A stretch of 64,000 bases of DNA from Mycolicibacterium arenosum (GTDB lineage Bacteria > Actinomycetota > Actinomycetes > Mycobacteriales > Mycobacteriaceae): positions 62,001-126,000 of the forward strand of contig NZ_JANDBD010000003.1 of NCBI RefSeq assembly GCF_024320865.1. Direction: 5' to 3'. The position numbers were made by a program, and so were the translations under genes. Position 1 is the first letter of the stretch. Each line of letters begins with the position of its first letter. The notes under the pieces are model-generated. The model was not told the DNA's origin, did not search any database, and saw only the letters and a list, made by a program, of their open reading frames with translations. Shown here piece after piece: positions 16,111 through 25,137 of this stretch.

Positions 16111-17238
16111 TCAGGCGGTTGTGCCCCAGCGCTCGGCGAGCAGTTGGTGTGACCGCAGCCGATCCGCGTGCCGGTGCGTGACCGAGGTGACGACGAGTTC
16201 GTCGGCGTCGGCGACGCGGCGCAGGGCGTCGAGCCGGTGGGCGACCTCGTCGGGATCGCCGACGAATTGCGTTGCCGTGCGGTCTTTCACGACCTCGACC
16301 TGTTCCGGTGTCAGCGGATCGACGGTGTCCGGATCCGGGTAGGGCACCGCACCGTCCCCGGCGCGGATGGAGTGCACCCAGTGCCCGTAGCTCGACGCGA
16401 GGTGTCGCGCAGTCGCGGTGTCGTCGGCGACGACGACGTCGGCCGACACCACCACGTAGGGTTCGGCGAGTGCTGCCGACGGCTGAAAAGCGTTGCGGTA
16501 CAAACTGATCGCATCGAGTGCGGTCGCCGGGGTGATGTGATAGCTCGCGACGAAGGGCAGCCCGCGAGCCCCGGCGACCTGCGCGCCCTGCCCCTTGCCG
16601 CTGCCGAACACCCACGGCGTCAACGCGGCGCCCTCTCCGGGCACGACGTGCGACTCGACGCCGTCGGCACGATAGCAACCGCCGATCATCGCGAGGATGT
16701 CACCGACCTGGTCGTCGAAGTCGGGCGGCACGGCCTCGGGCTGGGTCAGCACCGACATCCGCGCCCGCAACCGGGGGTTGCGCATCAGTGCGCTGACGTC
16801 GAACGGCGGTGGCAGCACGACGCCGTCGATCTCCCGCCACTCCTGCCGCGCCGGGGCGGGGGCGGGGCCGGCCTTCGCCAGCGCCTCCCTGCGGCGTTGA
16901 CCGGACCGGCCGACGCCGAGGTCGATACGGCCCGGAAAAAACGCGTCGAGGATGCCGAAGCTCTCCGCCACGGCGACCGCCGTCGTCTGACCAAGTTGCA
17001 CCGCGGCGGCGCCGACGCGGATCCGCTCGGTCGCGGCGGCGATCTGCCCGATCAGCACGGCGGGCTGCGAGCTGGCGACGGCGACGAAGTGGTGCTCGGC
17101 CAGCCAGTAGCGCTTGTAGCCCCAGCGCTCGGCGTGCCGGGCGAGGTCCACGGTGTTGCGCAGCGCCGTCGCGGCGTCGTCGCCCGCGCTGATCGGGGCG
17201 AGGTCGAGGATCGAGAGGGGTACGGAGTGACCTGCCAC
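16111..17238 (-). CDS. LLM-class flavin-dependent oxidoreductase, MsnO8-like
   Basis: A 375-residue luciferase-like TIM-barrel protein. [27 protein letters not shown], read in parts, with YWLAEHH and [10 protein letters not shown], is typical of the MsnO8 subgroup of LLM enzymes that use FMN or F420. The C-terminus has [15 protein letters not shown], the usual helix before the end. GTG at 17238 is the start. It is divergent from the SDR at 17365. The substrate is not predictable. Confidence 0.88.
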   Translation of the reverse strand: MAGHSVPLSILDLAPISAGDDAATALRNTVDLARHAERWGYKRYWLAEHHFVAVASSQPAVLIGQIAAATERIRVGAAAVQLGQTTAVAVAESFGILDAFFPGRIDLGVGRSGQRRREALAKAGPAPAPARQEWREIDGVVLPPPFDVSALMRNPRLRARMSVLTQPEAVPPDFDDQVGDILAMIGGCYRADGVESHVVPGEGAALTPWVFGSGKGQGAQVAGARGLPFVASYHITPATALDAISLYRNAFQPSAALAEPYVVVSADVVVADDTATARHLASSYGHWVHSIRAGDGAVPYPDPDTVDPLTPEQVEVVKDRTATQFVGDPDEVAHRLDALRRVADADELVVTSVTHRHADRLRSHQLLAERWGTTA

Positions 17239-17336
17239 GCCTCAGGTCTACCGTCTCCCGCCCCCCGGTATTCCCCACGCCGCACATCGCGTCAGCACGA
17301 GTGCAATTAACCCCTGTTCGACCACCCTTCCGAGAA

Positions 17337-17358
17337 AAACTTGACACGTGTAAAGTTT
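17337..17358. promoter_or_regulatory. 22-base near-perfect palindrome, candidate operator
   Basis: Half-sites AAACTTGACAC and GTGTAAAGTTT are complementary at 10 of 11 positions, with centre ACACGTGT. The site ends seven bases before the SDR ATG, where a repressor of the TetR type would block transcription or translation. It also contains TTGACA, which could serve as a -35 hexamer. No regulator gene of that class is adjacent, so the protein is likely encoded elsewhere. Confidence 0.6.
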
Positions 17359-17364
17359 GGCCGC

Positions 17365-18219
17365 ATGGACAACATCCGAGGCAAGACCATCGCGATCACC
17401 GGCGCCGCGCGCGGCATCGGTCATGCCACCGCGAAGGCACTGCTGGCCAGGGGCGCACGCGTGGTCATCGGGGACCGCGACGTCGCCGTGCTCGAGGAGG
17501 CGGTCACCGGCCTCAGCAGGTTCGGCCAGGTCACCGGCTATCCCCTGGACGTCACCGACCGCGAGTCGTTCGCGATGTTCCTCGACAAGGCGCGCACCGA
17601 CGGGGCGGGCCACATCGACGTGCTGATCAACAACGCGGGCGTCATGCCCATCGGGCCCTTCCTCGAACAGTCCGAGCAGTCGATCCGCTCGTCGATCGAG
17701 GTCAACTTCTACGGTGTGCTGACCGGTTGCCAGCTGGTGCTGCCCGAGATGGTCAAGCGCCGCCGCGGCCACATCATCAACATCGCGTCGATGTCGGGGC
17801 TCATCCCGGTGCCGGGCCAGGTCGTGTACGTCGGCGCCAAGCACGCGGTGGTCGGACTGACGGTGGCACTCGCCGACGAGATGGCACCGCACGGCGTGGA
17901 GGTGTCGGTGATCATGCCGCCGTTCACCAACACCCAGCTGATCTCCGGCACCGCCGAAACCCCCGGCACGAAACCCGTTGAGCCCGAGGACATCGCGGCC
18001 GCCATCGTCAAAACCCTCGACAAGCCGAAGACGCACGTGTCGGTCCCGACTCCGCTGCGGTTCACGGCGGCCGCGGCGTCGATGCTGGGACCGCGGGGGC
18101 GCCGCTGGCTGAACCGCAAGCTCGGCCTCGACCAGGTGTTCCTGTCCTACGACACGGCAGCCCGGAAGGGCTACGAAGACCGCGCCCAGGCGGCGACCGG
18201 GGTCATCGAGAAGGATTAG
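17365..18219 (+). CDS. Short-chain dehydrogenase/reductase
   Basis: NAD(P)-dependent oxidoreductase of 284 residues. It has the cofactor loop [17 protein letters not shown], a catalytic Ser in NIASMSG, and YVGAKHA (Y-x3-K). The C-terminal tail is longer than in a minimal SDR, as in mycobacterial membrane-lipid SDRs. The frame opens at 17341, but that start would lie inside the palindrome, so ATG at 17365 is preferred. It is convergent with the LuxR-family regulator, overlapping by four bases. Confidence 0.9.
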   Translation: MDNIRGKTIAITGAARGIGHATAKALLARGARVVIGDRDVAVLEEAVTGLSRFGQVTGYPLDVTDRESFAMFLDKARTDGAGHIDVLINNAGVMPIGPFLEQSEQSIRSSIEVNFYGVLTGCQLVLPEMVKRRRGHIINIASMSGLIPVPGQVVYVGAKHAVVGLTVALADEMAPHGVEVSVIMPPFTNTQLISGTAETPGTKPVEPEDIAAAIVKTLDKPKTHVSVPTPLRFTAAAASMLGPRGRRWLNRKLGLDQVFLSYDTAARKGYEDRAQAATGVIEKD

Positions 18220-20849
18220 CGGCCGCGCATGATCCTGCGCAGTTCGCCCCGCGTGGTGACGCCGAGGCGCTGACACGCCCGCAGCAGGTGGCCCTCCACC
18301 GTGCGCACCGAGGTGACGAGTTTGTCGGCGATCTCCTTGTTGGACAGTCCGACCGCCACCAACTCGGCCACCTCGCGCTGCCGGGCCGTCAACGGGACGG
18401 GTGCGGTGGCACTTCGGGTCGCCGGCGTGCACAACCCGCCGCACTCGGTCGCCAGCTTGTCCGCCACCGACTGAGCGAGCGACCCGCGGCCGCGCTGCTG
18501 CCCGGCCAGGAACACCGTCGCCGCCTGCGCTGCGACGTCGGCCGCCGTGCACCGATCGCCGAGCGACTCGTAGGCCTGCGACGCCGTCAGCAGCTCATCC
18601 CCGTTTCCCGCGGCGAGGGCCGCGGCGTGCGCCGCGACCGCGTCGGCGATCGGCAGCTGCAGAACCTCCGCGAGTTCGGTTGTCCGAGCCACGATCTGAG
18701 GTAGCTCGTCAACGGCGCCCCACTGCAGCGCCGCCTGCAGGCAGGACAGTTCGTGCGTCGGCTGGTCGCGCTCGCGGGCGGCGGCGGCTTCGGTCAGCAC
18801 GGTGCCGACGGCCTCGGCGAGCCGGCCACCCGACGCCAGGGTCCACCCCGAGGCCATCGCCAGACCCGTCTGCATGAACAGGAAGTCGGGCGGCACCCCG
18901 CGACGCGCCTCCACCAGCATGGGGACCGCCGCCGACGTGTCGCCCAGCTTGGCGTACATCTCGGTGAGCGCGAACGTGCAGGCGGGCCGCAGGCCGGTGG
19001 TGATGCCGTGGTTCTCGACGCCCGCGAGCGCCTCCCGCAGCAGCGGTCCCGCGGCGGCGAGATCGCCGCGCATCAGTTCCGCGTTGCCCATCAGGAACAC
19101 CAGGTTCGCGTAGGCGAGACCCGGCGCGTCCTTGGCCATCAGGACCAGGGCGCTGGCCGCGTCGTGGCACTCCTGCAGTCGGCCCGTCAGCCGGCACGCC
19201 CTGGCGTACACGCCGCCGAACCAGAAGCGCATGTGCGACGTCTCGTGTGAGTTCGTCGCGCGGTCCAGCGCGGCGCGCGCGACCGGCGTGATGTCGTCGG
19301 TGTGACCGAGCGCGCCGCAGGCCATCACCAGCGCCACCGAGGCGAGCATCGCGAAGATGTCGGACAACCCGGATTCCAGTGCGGCCCTTGCCTTCTTCTC
19401 GGCGTCACTGCACCGGGCGAACACCGCGTCGACGCACGCTTCGACCGCCAACCGCTCCGCACGTTCGGCGTCGGTCTCCGGGCATTCCGCGAGGCTCGCC
19501 AGCACGGCGGCGGCCTCGGCCGGCCTGCCGAGCATCCAGATCAGGTTGGCCGCCCGAATCGTCGCCCACCGATGACGGGTCGGGCAGTCGCGCGCCGCGA
19601 GCTCGCGCAGCAGCTCCTCGGCCCGCTCGCCCTGACCGGCGATCACCCGGTTGAGCGCCTGCAGTTCGACGGCGTCGACCACGCCCATCGCCGCCGCGGC
19701 CGCGGCGAACCGGTCGGCGAGCTCGAGATCGAGAAGCTGCATCGTGTGGCGGGCCGCATCGAGATAGAGATCCGGGTCGGCGGGCAAATCGGACTGCAGC
19801 ACCAGCAACGCGCGCCGCACCGTGGCCTGCGGATCGCGATCGGGGCGCGCCGCCAGCCGGGTGGCGACCCTTCCGCGCACCCTGGACAGGTGCATCTCGC
19901 CGGCCGTGGCGCGGCGCAGCTCGCCGTACAGCGGGTGCGCGAGCCGTGCCATCAGCGCGTCGCCGGTGCGCTCGACGGTGATCAGGTGCAGCGCGTCTGC
20001 GGCCTCGATCTGTTCGCGGCCCACGACGTCGGCGAGCACGTCGAGCTCGAGTGGCTCGCACTGCGACAGCGTGTCGACGACGAGCGCGAGTTCGGTTGGC
20101 AGCCGGTTCAACTGGTCACCGAGCAGGTCGCTCATGCTCTGCGACACGGCCACGTCGCCGTCCCAGATCCACATGCCCGCGGCCTGTCGCAGCCGGTCGG
20201 CAGCCACCTGGTCGCGGATGAGCTGCTGCAGGTACAGCGGGTTGCCGCCGGTGAGCCGCCAGAACCGCTTGGCGCTGCGCGCGTCGACCGGACCGTCGAG
20301 GACCGTCTCCACCATCGCGCGGGTGCCGTCCTCGGTCAGCGGCTCCAGGTCGAGCCGCGCCAGCAGACCGTCCTTCCACAGCGCGGTGACGGCGTCGGGC
20401 GGGCTGTTGCCGGTCCGGAGGGTGACGACCAACCGCGCTTCGCGGGTCTGCGCGAGGTGGTGCACGACGTGGGCGGAGAACCCGTCGAGCAGATGAGCGT
20501 CGTCGACGCCGATGAGGTGGCGCCCCTGGGCGTGGCCGGTGACGAGTGAGTCGATGACCCGACGCACGCTGGGCGGCGCCGGCTCGGAGACCGCCGCCAT
20601 GGTTTCACTGCTCAGCGTTGTGGTGAAGGCGCCCAACGGGATCGGGCGGGCCGACGCCGTGCCCACGACCCAGTTCGTGGACGTGCCTGTTGCCGAGGCG
20701 CGCATCATCAGTTCACGCGCGAGCCTCGTCTTCCCCACCCCCGCCGGCCCGGCGATGACCACCCCCGCGTACTTACCCGAACCGCTCAGCGCGCGGCGCA
20801 GTTCCGCTAGTTCCGTGTCCCGCCCGGTCAGCGTATCCCCGCTGATCAC
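18216..20849 (-). CDS. Large LuxR-family regulator with AAA ATPase (LAL type)
   Basis: A transcription regulator of about 877 residues. An N-terminal AAA/NACHT-like ATPase carries Walker A AGPAGVGKTRLA and a Walker B region HLIGVDDAHLL. A long TPR-like helical region follows, and a C-terminal LuxR HTH (LTARQREVAELVAVGLSNKE then IADKLVTSVRTVEGHL). The open frame extends to a TTG at 20903; GTG at 20849 (VISGDTLTGRD) starts right at the conserved N-terminus and is preferred. Its target genes are unknown; the convergent SDR is not obviously linked. Confidence 0.9.
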   Translation of the reverse strand: MISGDTLTGRDTELAELRRALSGSGKYAGVVIAGPAGVGKTRLARELMMRASATGTSTNWVVGTASARPIPLGAFTTTLSSETMAAVSEPAPPSVRRVIDSLVTGHAQGRHLIGVDDAHLLDGFSAHVVHHLAQTREARLVVTLRTGNSPPDAVTALWKDGLLARLDLEPLTEDGTRAMVETVLDGPVDARSAKRFWRLTGGNPLYLQQLIRDQVAADRLRQAAGMWIWDGDVAVSQSMSDLLGDQLNRLPTELALVVDTLSQCEPLELDVLADVVGREQIEAADALHLITVERTGDALMARLAHPLYGELRRATAGEMHLSRVRGRVATRLAARPDRDPQATVRRALLVLQSDLPADPDLYLDAARHTMQLLDLELADRFAAAAAAMGVVDAVELQALNRVIAGQGERAEELLRELAARDCPTRHRWATIRAANLIWMLGRPAEAAAVLASLAECPETDAERAERLAVEACVDAVFARCSDAEKKARAALESGLSDIFAMLASVALVMACGALGHTDDITPVARAALDRATNSHETSHMRFWFGGVYARACRLTGRLQECHDAASALVLMAKDAPGLAYANLVFLMGNAELMRGDLAAAGPLLREALAGVENHGITTGLRPACTFALTEMYAKLGDTSAAVPMLVEARRGVPPDFLFMQTGLAMASGWTLASGGRLAEAVGTVLTEAAAARERDQPTHELSCLQAALQWGAVDELPQIVARTTELAEVLQLPIADAVAAHAAALAAGNGDELLTASQAYESLGDRCTAADVAAQAATVFLAGQQRGRGSLAQSVADKLATECGGLCTPATRSATAPVPLTARQREVAELVAVGLSNKEIADKLVTSVRTVEGHLLRACQRLGVTTRGELRRIMRGR

Positions 20850-20920
20850 GGCCAAACCATACCCCCGCGAACCGGGTCGGGTTGCCCCAATGCCCGAGTT
20901 CAACGACGTGTCACCTTCCC

Positions 20921-20985
20921 CGGCGAGCGTGCGTGTCTGCGCGCCGACACGCCGATCTTGACCGCGATTCCGCGCACGCTCGCCG
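20921..20985. repeat. Intergenic palindromic repeat unit
   Basis: Outer arms CGGCGAGCGTGCG (20921-20933) and CGCACGCTCGCCG (20973-20985) are perfectly complementary over 13 bases. A nested GTGTC/GACAC pair lies at 20933-20937 and 20946-20950. It occupies the gap between the LuxR-family regulator and the hypothetical gene at 20997. It resembles palindromic units dispersed between genes in fast-growing mycobacteria and could also act as a terminator. Confidence 0.6.
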
Positions 20986-20996
20986 AGGGGTGCCAG

Positions 20997-21395
20997 CTAG
21001 CTCAGTGTCGGCTGCGGGTCACCCAACCGATACTCCTCGATGGTGGCGAGGTGGGCGAACAACTGCTCGACGGTCAGCACGTACTCGACGTGATCGGACT
21101 CCGGAGTGGTTCCGACCAGCAGTACGTGCGGCTCGGCCGGGTCGGTGACCCAGATTCGCGTCACGGGTTCCGCCGACTCGTCGTCGACGTCCACGCCGGA
21201 CGGCGGGTAGTACCAGGTGATGAACTCGTCGGTCGAGAACTCACGATCGAATTCCCAACCCCGGCTGTTGATCTGCTTGGCGATCAGCTCGACACCGGCG
21301 ACCGTGGCCTGCATGTCGTCGGTCAGCCACCGTTCGTTGCGCGCGGCGAGCCGCCGCTTCCGCCGCGCCTTCTTGGCGGCCGTCGACTTGGACAC
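20997..21395 (-). CDS. Conserved mycobacterial hypothetical protein
   Basis: A 132-residue soluble protein. The first ~20 residues are very basic (KSTAAKKARRKRRLAARNER), suggesting nucleic-acid or ribosome contact. The rest is acidic and contains a TWYYPPSG stretch. No known domain recognised. It lies 55 bases downstream of metZ on the same strand, so it may be co-transcribed with it. Confidence 0.75.
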   Translation of the reverse strand: MSKSTAAKKARRKRRLAARNERWLTDDMQATVAGVELIAKQINSRGWEFDREFSTDEFITWYYPPSGVDVDDESAEPVTRIWVTDPAEPHVLLVGTTPESDHVEYVLTVEQLFAHLATIEEYRLGDPQPTLS

Positions 21396-21450
21396 GCGTC
21401 GATGCTAAGCCGGAAACCCCGAAAGCAGCGGTAACCGGCGCGACAACCCG

Positions 21451-22668
21451 CTAGGACAGGGCCCGGTCCAGATCGGTGATCAGATCCTCGGTGCCCTCGA
21501 GGCCGATCGACACGCGGACGACGCCGTCGCCCAGGCCGATCGCCGCCCGACCCTCCGGTCCCATGGCGCGGTGGGTCGTGGTCGCCGGATGCGTGATGAG
21601 CGACTTCGCGTCGCCGAGGTTGTTCGAGATGTCGATGACCTGGAGCTTGTCGAGCACCTCGAAGGCCCTCGCCTTCGTCCCCCCGGCCAGTTCGAACGTG
21701 ACAACCGTTCCGCCGCCGCGCATCTGCCGCTTGGCGAGATCGAACTGAGGATGCGATTCGAGGAACGGGTACTTCACCCACGACACCGACGGATGCCCCT
21801 CGAGGAACTCCGCCACCAGATGCGCGGACCGGTTCGAGTAGTCGACGCGCACCGCGAGCGTCTCGAGACCCTTCAACATCGTCCACGCGTTGAACGCGCT
21901 CATCGCCGGGCCGGTGTGGCGCATCAGCTTCTGCACCGGACCGTCGATGTACTCCTTGCCACCGAGGATCGCGCCGCCGAGCACTCGGCCCTGACCGTCG
22001 ATGTGCTTGGTGCCCGAGTACACCACGACGTCGGCGCCGAGCGGCATTCCCTGCTGCAGCAGCGGCGTCGCGAAGACGTTGTCCAACACCACTTTCGCAC
22101 CCGCCGCGTGGGCGAGGTCGCACACCGCGGCGATGTCGACCAGCGACTGCATCGGATTGGACGGCGTCTCGAAGAACACCGCCTGCGTCGGCACCGACAG
22201 CGCTTCCTCCCACTGGGCGAGGTCCTCACCGTCGACGAACACGACCTCGACGCCCCAGCGCGGCAGGATCTCACTGCACACCACGAAGCACGATCCGAAC
22301 AGGCTGCGCGCGGCCACCAGCCGGTCGCCGGCACCCAGCAGGGCCCCCAGCGACGTGAACACCGCCGCCATGCCGGTCGCGGTCGCGAACGCCGCGGGCG
22401 CGCCCTCGATGAGCCGCAGCCGTTCCTCGAACATCGAGATCGTCGGATTGCCGTAGCGCGAGTAGACGTATCGGTCGATGTCGCCGGTGAACGCCTTCTC
22501 GGCCTCGGCCGCGGACGCGTAGACGTAACCCGACGTCAGGTACAGCGCCTCCGAGGTCTCCTCGAAGCCCGATCGCAGCAGTCCACCGCGCACGCCGATG
22601 GTCGCCTGGCTGACGCCGTCGGGGAGTGCGGCCGGGATCCTGACCGACGGGACGTCGGGGTTACTCAT
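21451..22668 (-). CDS. metZ: O-succinylhomoserine sulfhydrylase MetZ
   Basis: PLP enzyme of the Cys/Met metabolism family that makes homocysteine from O-succinylhomoserine and sulfide. The 405 residues contain the PLP-lysine motif VVYSGTKHIDGQGR, preceded by LDNVFATPLLQ, and the family stretch FETPSNP. The frame opens at 22680, but ATG at 22668 overlaps the rhodanese stop as ATGA, so that is taken as start. The neighbouring rhodanese suggests linked sulfur handling, as in M. tuberculosis Rv0390-Rv0391. Confidence 0.95.
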   Translation of the reverse strand: MSNPDVPSVRIPAALPDGVSQATIGVRGGLLRSGFEETSEALYLTSGYVYASAAEAEKAFTGDIDRYVYSRYGNPTISMFEERLRLIEGAPAAFATATGMAAVFTSLGALLGAGDRLVAARSLFGSCFVVCSEILPRWGVEVVFVDGEDLAQWEEALSVPTQAVFFETPSNPMQSLVDIAAVCDLAHAAGAKVVLDNVFATPLLQQGMPLGADVVVYSGTKHIDGQGRVLGGAILGGKEYIDGPVQKLMRHTGPAMSAFNAWTMLKGLETLAVRVDYSNRSAHLVAEFLEGHPSVSWVKYPFLESHPQFDLAKRQMRGGGTVVTFELAGGTKARAFEVLDKLQVIDISNNLGDAKSLITHPATTTHRAMGPEGRAAIGLGDGVVRVSIGLEGTEDLITDLDRALS

Positions 22669-23090
22669 GACTGTCTCCACGGGAGTCCGATGGCGCGCCA
22701 GCCGGTGGCGCCGCGATGGCCGGACTCGTCGAGGTCACCCTCGAAACCGTCCAGCATGTTGTACGACGGTGCGATGCCCGCAGCCGTCGCGGCTTCGGCG
22801 GCACCGATCGACCGGTTGCCGGAGCGACAGAGGAAGACGACCGGGCGCTCAGCAGGGGCATCGCCCCCCGAATTCAGCTGCGCGATCAACTCGTCGACGA
22901 AGCCGTCGTTGTGTGTTCCGTTCGCCGAGTTCCACTCGACGTAGACGACGTCGCGCCCCAGCCCGGAGAGATCGGCCACGCCGACCCACTTCCACTCCGC
23001 CGACGTTCGGCAGTCCACGAGCACCGCTTCGGGGTTGGCGCTGAGCAGTTCCCACGCCTCCTGGGGCGTGATGTCTCCGGCGTAGCTCAC
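22665..23090 (-). CDS. Rhodanese-domain protein (Rv0390-like)
   Basis: A single rhodanese domain of 141 residues, starting VSYAGDITPQEAWELL and containing VDCRTSAEW and an active-site loop FLCRSGNRSIGAA with the catalytic cysteine. It likely transfers sulfane sulfur or supplies persulfide to downstream enzymes. The frame runs on upstream, but GTG at 23090 matches the conserved N-terminus of the M. tuberculosis protein. Its stop overlaps the metZ start. Confidence 0.92.
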   Translation of the reverse strand: MSYAGDITPQEAWELLSANPEAVLVDCRTSAEWKWVGVADLSGLGRDVVYVEWNSANGTHNDGFVDELIAQLNSGGDAPAERPVVFLCRSGNRSIGAAEAATAAGIAPSYNMLDGFEGDLDESGHRGATGWRAIGLPWRQS

Positions 23091-23118
23091 GTTCGCGAGT
23101 GTCCCATACGTGTTGTCG

Positions 23119-23583
23119 TCAGACTTCGCAGCTCTTCCACGAACCGTCCTCCTTGACGAGCGACACATCCGACGTCTTCTTGTCGTCGCGGGATTTGTCG
23201 AAGCTGTAGGTGACGGCCGCGGTCGCCCGCTCGCCGTCGATCCGCACGTCGGCGACGTCGTCGACGTAGCGTTCGCCGTTCTTCTCGACCGAATCCCGCT
23301 GAGCAGCGATGACACTGGCCTCGTCGCCCTGCGCGGCGGCGCACGTGTAATCGCGGAAGGCCGCGTAGTTCTGCCGCTGCAGGGCGTCGTTCTGCCCGAT
23401 CACCGCTCTGCTGACGAGTTGCTCGGGCGTCAGGTCGTCACCGCCGAGGGCGTCGATCACGAACATTCCGATCACCACGAGCACGACGATTGCCAACGCG
23501 CCGACGAACGGCGCGATGGTCGGCTTGTCCTCGATCTCCTCCGGTTCGTCTCCGGAGGCGTCGGCGGGCTTGTCGTCGCTCAC
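23119..23583 (-). CDS. Single-pass membrane protein with DUF4878-like extracytoplasmic domain
   Basis: A 154-residue protein: an acidic cytoplasmic N-terminus, one membrane helix (FVGALAIVVLVVIGMFVIDA, residues ~28-47), then an outside alpha+beta domain with two cysteines (YTCAAAQ and the terminal SWKSCEV). This NTF2-like architecture is common in mycobacteria and recurs in the protein at 35827. GTG at 23583 overlaps the purT-like stop; the longer frame upstream is the shadow of that gene. Function unknown. Confidence 0.82.
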   Translation of the reverse strand: MSDDKPADASGDEPEEIEDKPTIAPFVGALAIVVLVVIGMFVIDALGGDDLTPEQLVSRAVIGQNDALQRQNYAAFRDYTCAAAQGDEASVIAAQRDSVEKNGERYVDDVADVRIDGERATAAVTYSFDKSRDDKKTSDVSLVKEDGSWKSCEV

Positions 23584-24671
23584 GACGCGGCACCGGCGAG
23601 CGCGGCCGCCACCCTGTGGGCGCGGTCCCTGGCGCGCACGACGTCCGGCGCGGTGGCCAGCGACACCGCTGTGCCGTCGACGAGCCGGAGGTCGGTCTCC
23701 TGCGTCGCGAGCGCCTCCGCGAGCACCGCGACGGGGACGGATCCGCCCGCCTCGGAGATCTCCACCGCGGCCGGGGAGATCATGATGGTGTCCAGGGGCA
23801 GCCCCAGGATCGCCCTGGCGTGCAGCTCGAATTGCGAAAGCCTTTGCGAGCGAAGGGTTACCAGCCCGCTTCCGGTCGGCAGCGCCCGGACCGTCGCGAA
23901 GTACACCTCGGCTTCGCGCAACAGCAGTTCGACGGCGAACACGCCGCGACCGCCGAGCGAGTTGACGATGCGCGCCGCGATCGACCGCGCGGCGTCGAGC
24001 GCCTCGAGCGGCATCGCGTGCGGCTGCCACGCTTCGAACTGCCCGTCGGGCAGCTCCCGGTGGCCGATCGGTTCGCAGAAGTGCACGGCCGGCCCCGCCT
24101 GACCGATGGTCCGCACCGTCAGCAGTGTCACCTCGTCGTCGACCTCGATCACGCTCTCGGCCAGGACCCGGTGCGGCGCGCCCGACGACGTCGACCGGGC
24201 CGCCACCTGCCACGCGGCCTCGATGTCGTCGGAGCGCAGGAGCACCGACCGGCCTTCGGCGCCGGACCCGGCGACCGGCGTGACGGCGAGCGGGAAGCCG
24301 GCGTGCCCGGCCACGGCGACGAGTTCCGCCGCCGAGCCCGCGAACCAGAACGGCACCGTCGGCAGACCGAGCTCGTCGGCGGCGAGCGTGCGCAGACCCT
24401 CGCGGTCGTGGCTCAGGCGGGCGCCCCGCGGCGTCGGGAACACCTCGACGCCATCGCGTTCGGCGGCGGCGATCAGTACCTCGACCGATACGTCCGGCGT
24501 CGTCGCCACGACGTACTGCGGCGAGTGCTCGTCGAGCAGCCGGCCCAGCTCGGCGGCGTCGGCGCACGTCTCGACGGCGACGACGGTCGCGCCGAGCCGC
24601 CGGAAGGCCAGCGCCAACTCACCGCCGCGGTCACAGGCGCCGAGCAGCAGCACCTTCGTGGATTCACTCAT
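23580..24671 (-). CDS. purT: PurT-like ATP-grasp protein with degenerate active site
   Basis: Homologous along its length to formate-dependent phosphoribosylglycinamide formyltransferase (for example LLTVRTIG, HFCEPIGHRE, FAVELLL, RAILGLPL). It is short at 363 residues and several catalytic positions have changed. The ATP-grasp lysine of V-K-P is Thr131 (AVTPVAGSG). The metal ligand Glu in the SEVSPRPHD loop is replaced by Ala259-Thr260, and that loop reads RALPTG. Glu248 (FAVEL) is kept. The enzyme is probably inactive or altered. The gene symbol marks homology and position (metZ/rhodanese neighbourhood as in Rv0389-Rv0391), not proven activity. Confidence 0.8.
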   Translation of the reverse strand: MSESTKVLLLGACDRGGELALAFRRLGATVVAVETCADAAELGRLLDEHSPQYVVATTPDVSVEVLIAAAERDGVEVFPTPRGARLSHDREGLRTLAADELGLPTVPFWFAGSAAELVAVAGHAGFPLAVTPVAGSGAEGRSVLLRSDDIEAAWQVAARSTSSGAPHRVLAESVIEVDDEVTLLTVRTIGQAGPAVHFCEPIGHRELPDGQFEAWQPHAMPLEALDAARSIAARIVNSLGGRGVFAVELLLREAEVYFATVRALPTGSGLVTLRSQRLSQFELHARAILGLPLDTIMISPAAVEISEAGGSVPVAVLAEALATQETDLRLVDGTAVSLATAPDVVRARDRAHRVAAALAGAAS

Positions 24672-24728
24672 CGCTCTGCCAGCCTAAGTGGTCTTCGCGC
24701 GCTCGCTCGTCCGCCCTGCCGGGCCCTC

Positions 24729-25061
24729 CTAGCTCGTGGCCGCCTCGACCTGCAGATCGAGGTAGCACCAGCGCCAGCTTTCGCCCGGCTCCACCGAGCG
24801 CATCACCGGGTGCCCGGTCTGGCGGTGATGGGCGGTGGCGTGCTGGTGCGGGCTCGAGTCACAGCAGCCGACGTGGCCGCACGTCAGACACATCCGCAGA
24901 TGCGCCCAGTGATCCTGGCCGTGCTCGGCGCATTCCCCGCAGCGGCCCGGCGTCAGCGGTTCGGGATCGGATCGCCCGGCAGCGGCGGCGAGGTGCTCGC
25001 ACGTGTTCGACACCGGCTGCGCCGGAAGCTTCCGGTCGCCTCCGCGTGTTCTCCTTCGCAT
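24729..25061 (-). CDS. UBP-type zinc-finger protein
   Basis: About 110 residues forming a UBP/ZnF-ubiquitin-protease-type zinc finger: CEHL, CGECAEHGQDHWAHLRMCLTCG (read in parts), GCCDSSPHQHATAHH and TGHPVMRSVEPGESWRWCYLD. The Cys/His ligands look complete. In eukaryotes this domain binds the C-terminus of ubiquitin; in bacteria its ligand is unknown. The frame is open to 25208 but ATG at 25061 avoids overlap with the divergent antiporter gene. It often neighbours or is fused to Na+/H+ antiporters. Confidence 0.87.
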   Translation of the reverse strand: MRRRTRGGDRKLPAQPVSNTCEHLAAAAGRSDPEPLTPGRCGECAEHGQDHWAHLRMCLTCGHVGCCDSSPHQHATAHHRQTGHPVMRSVEPGESWRWCYLDLQVEAATS

Positions 25062-25137
25062 GCTGGTCAAGGATAGGCGGGCGGCGGTGCCCACGATCGG
25101 GCACCGCGACTCGTCGTAGAACGGGAGGAACGGTGAC

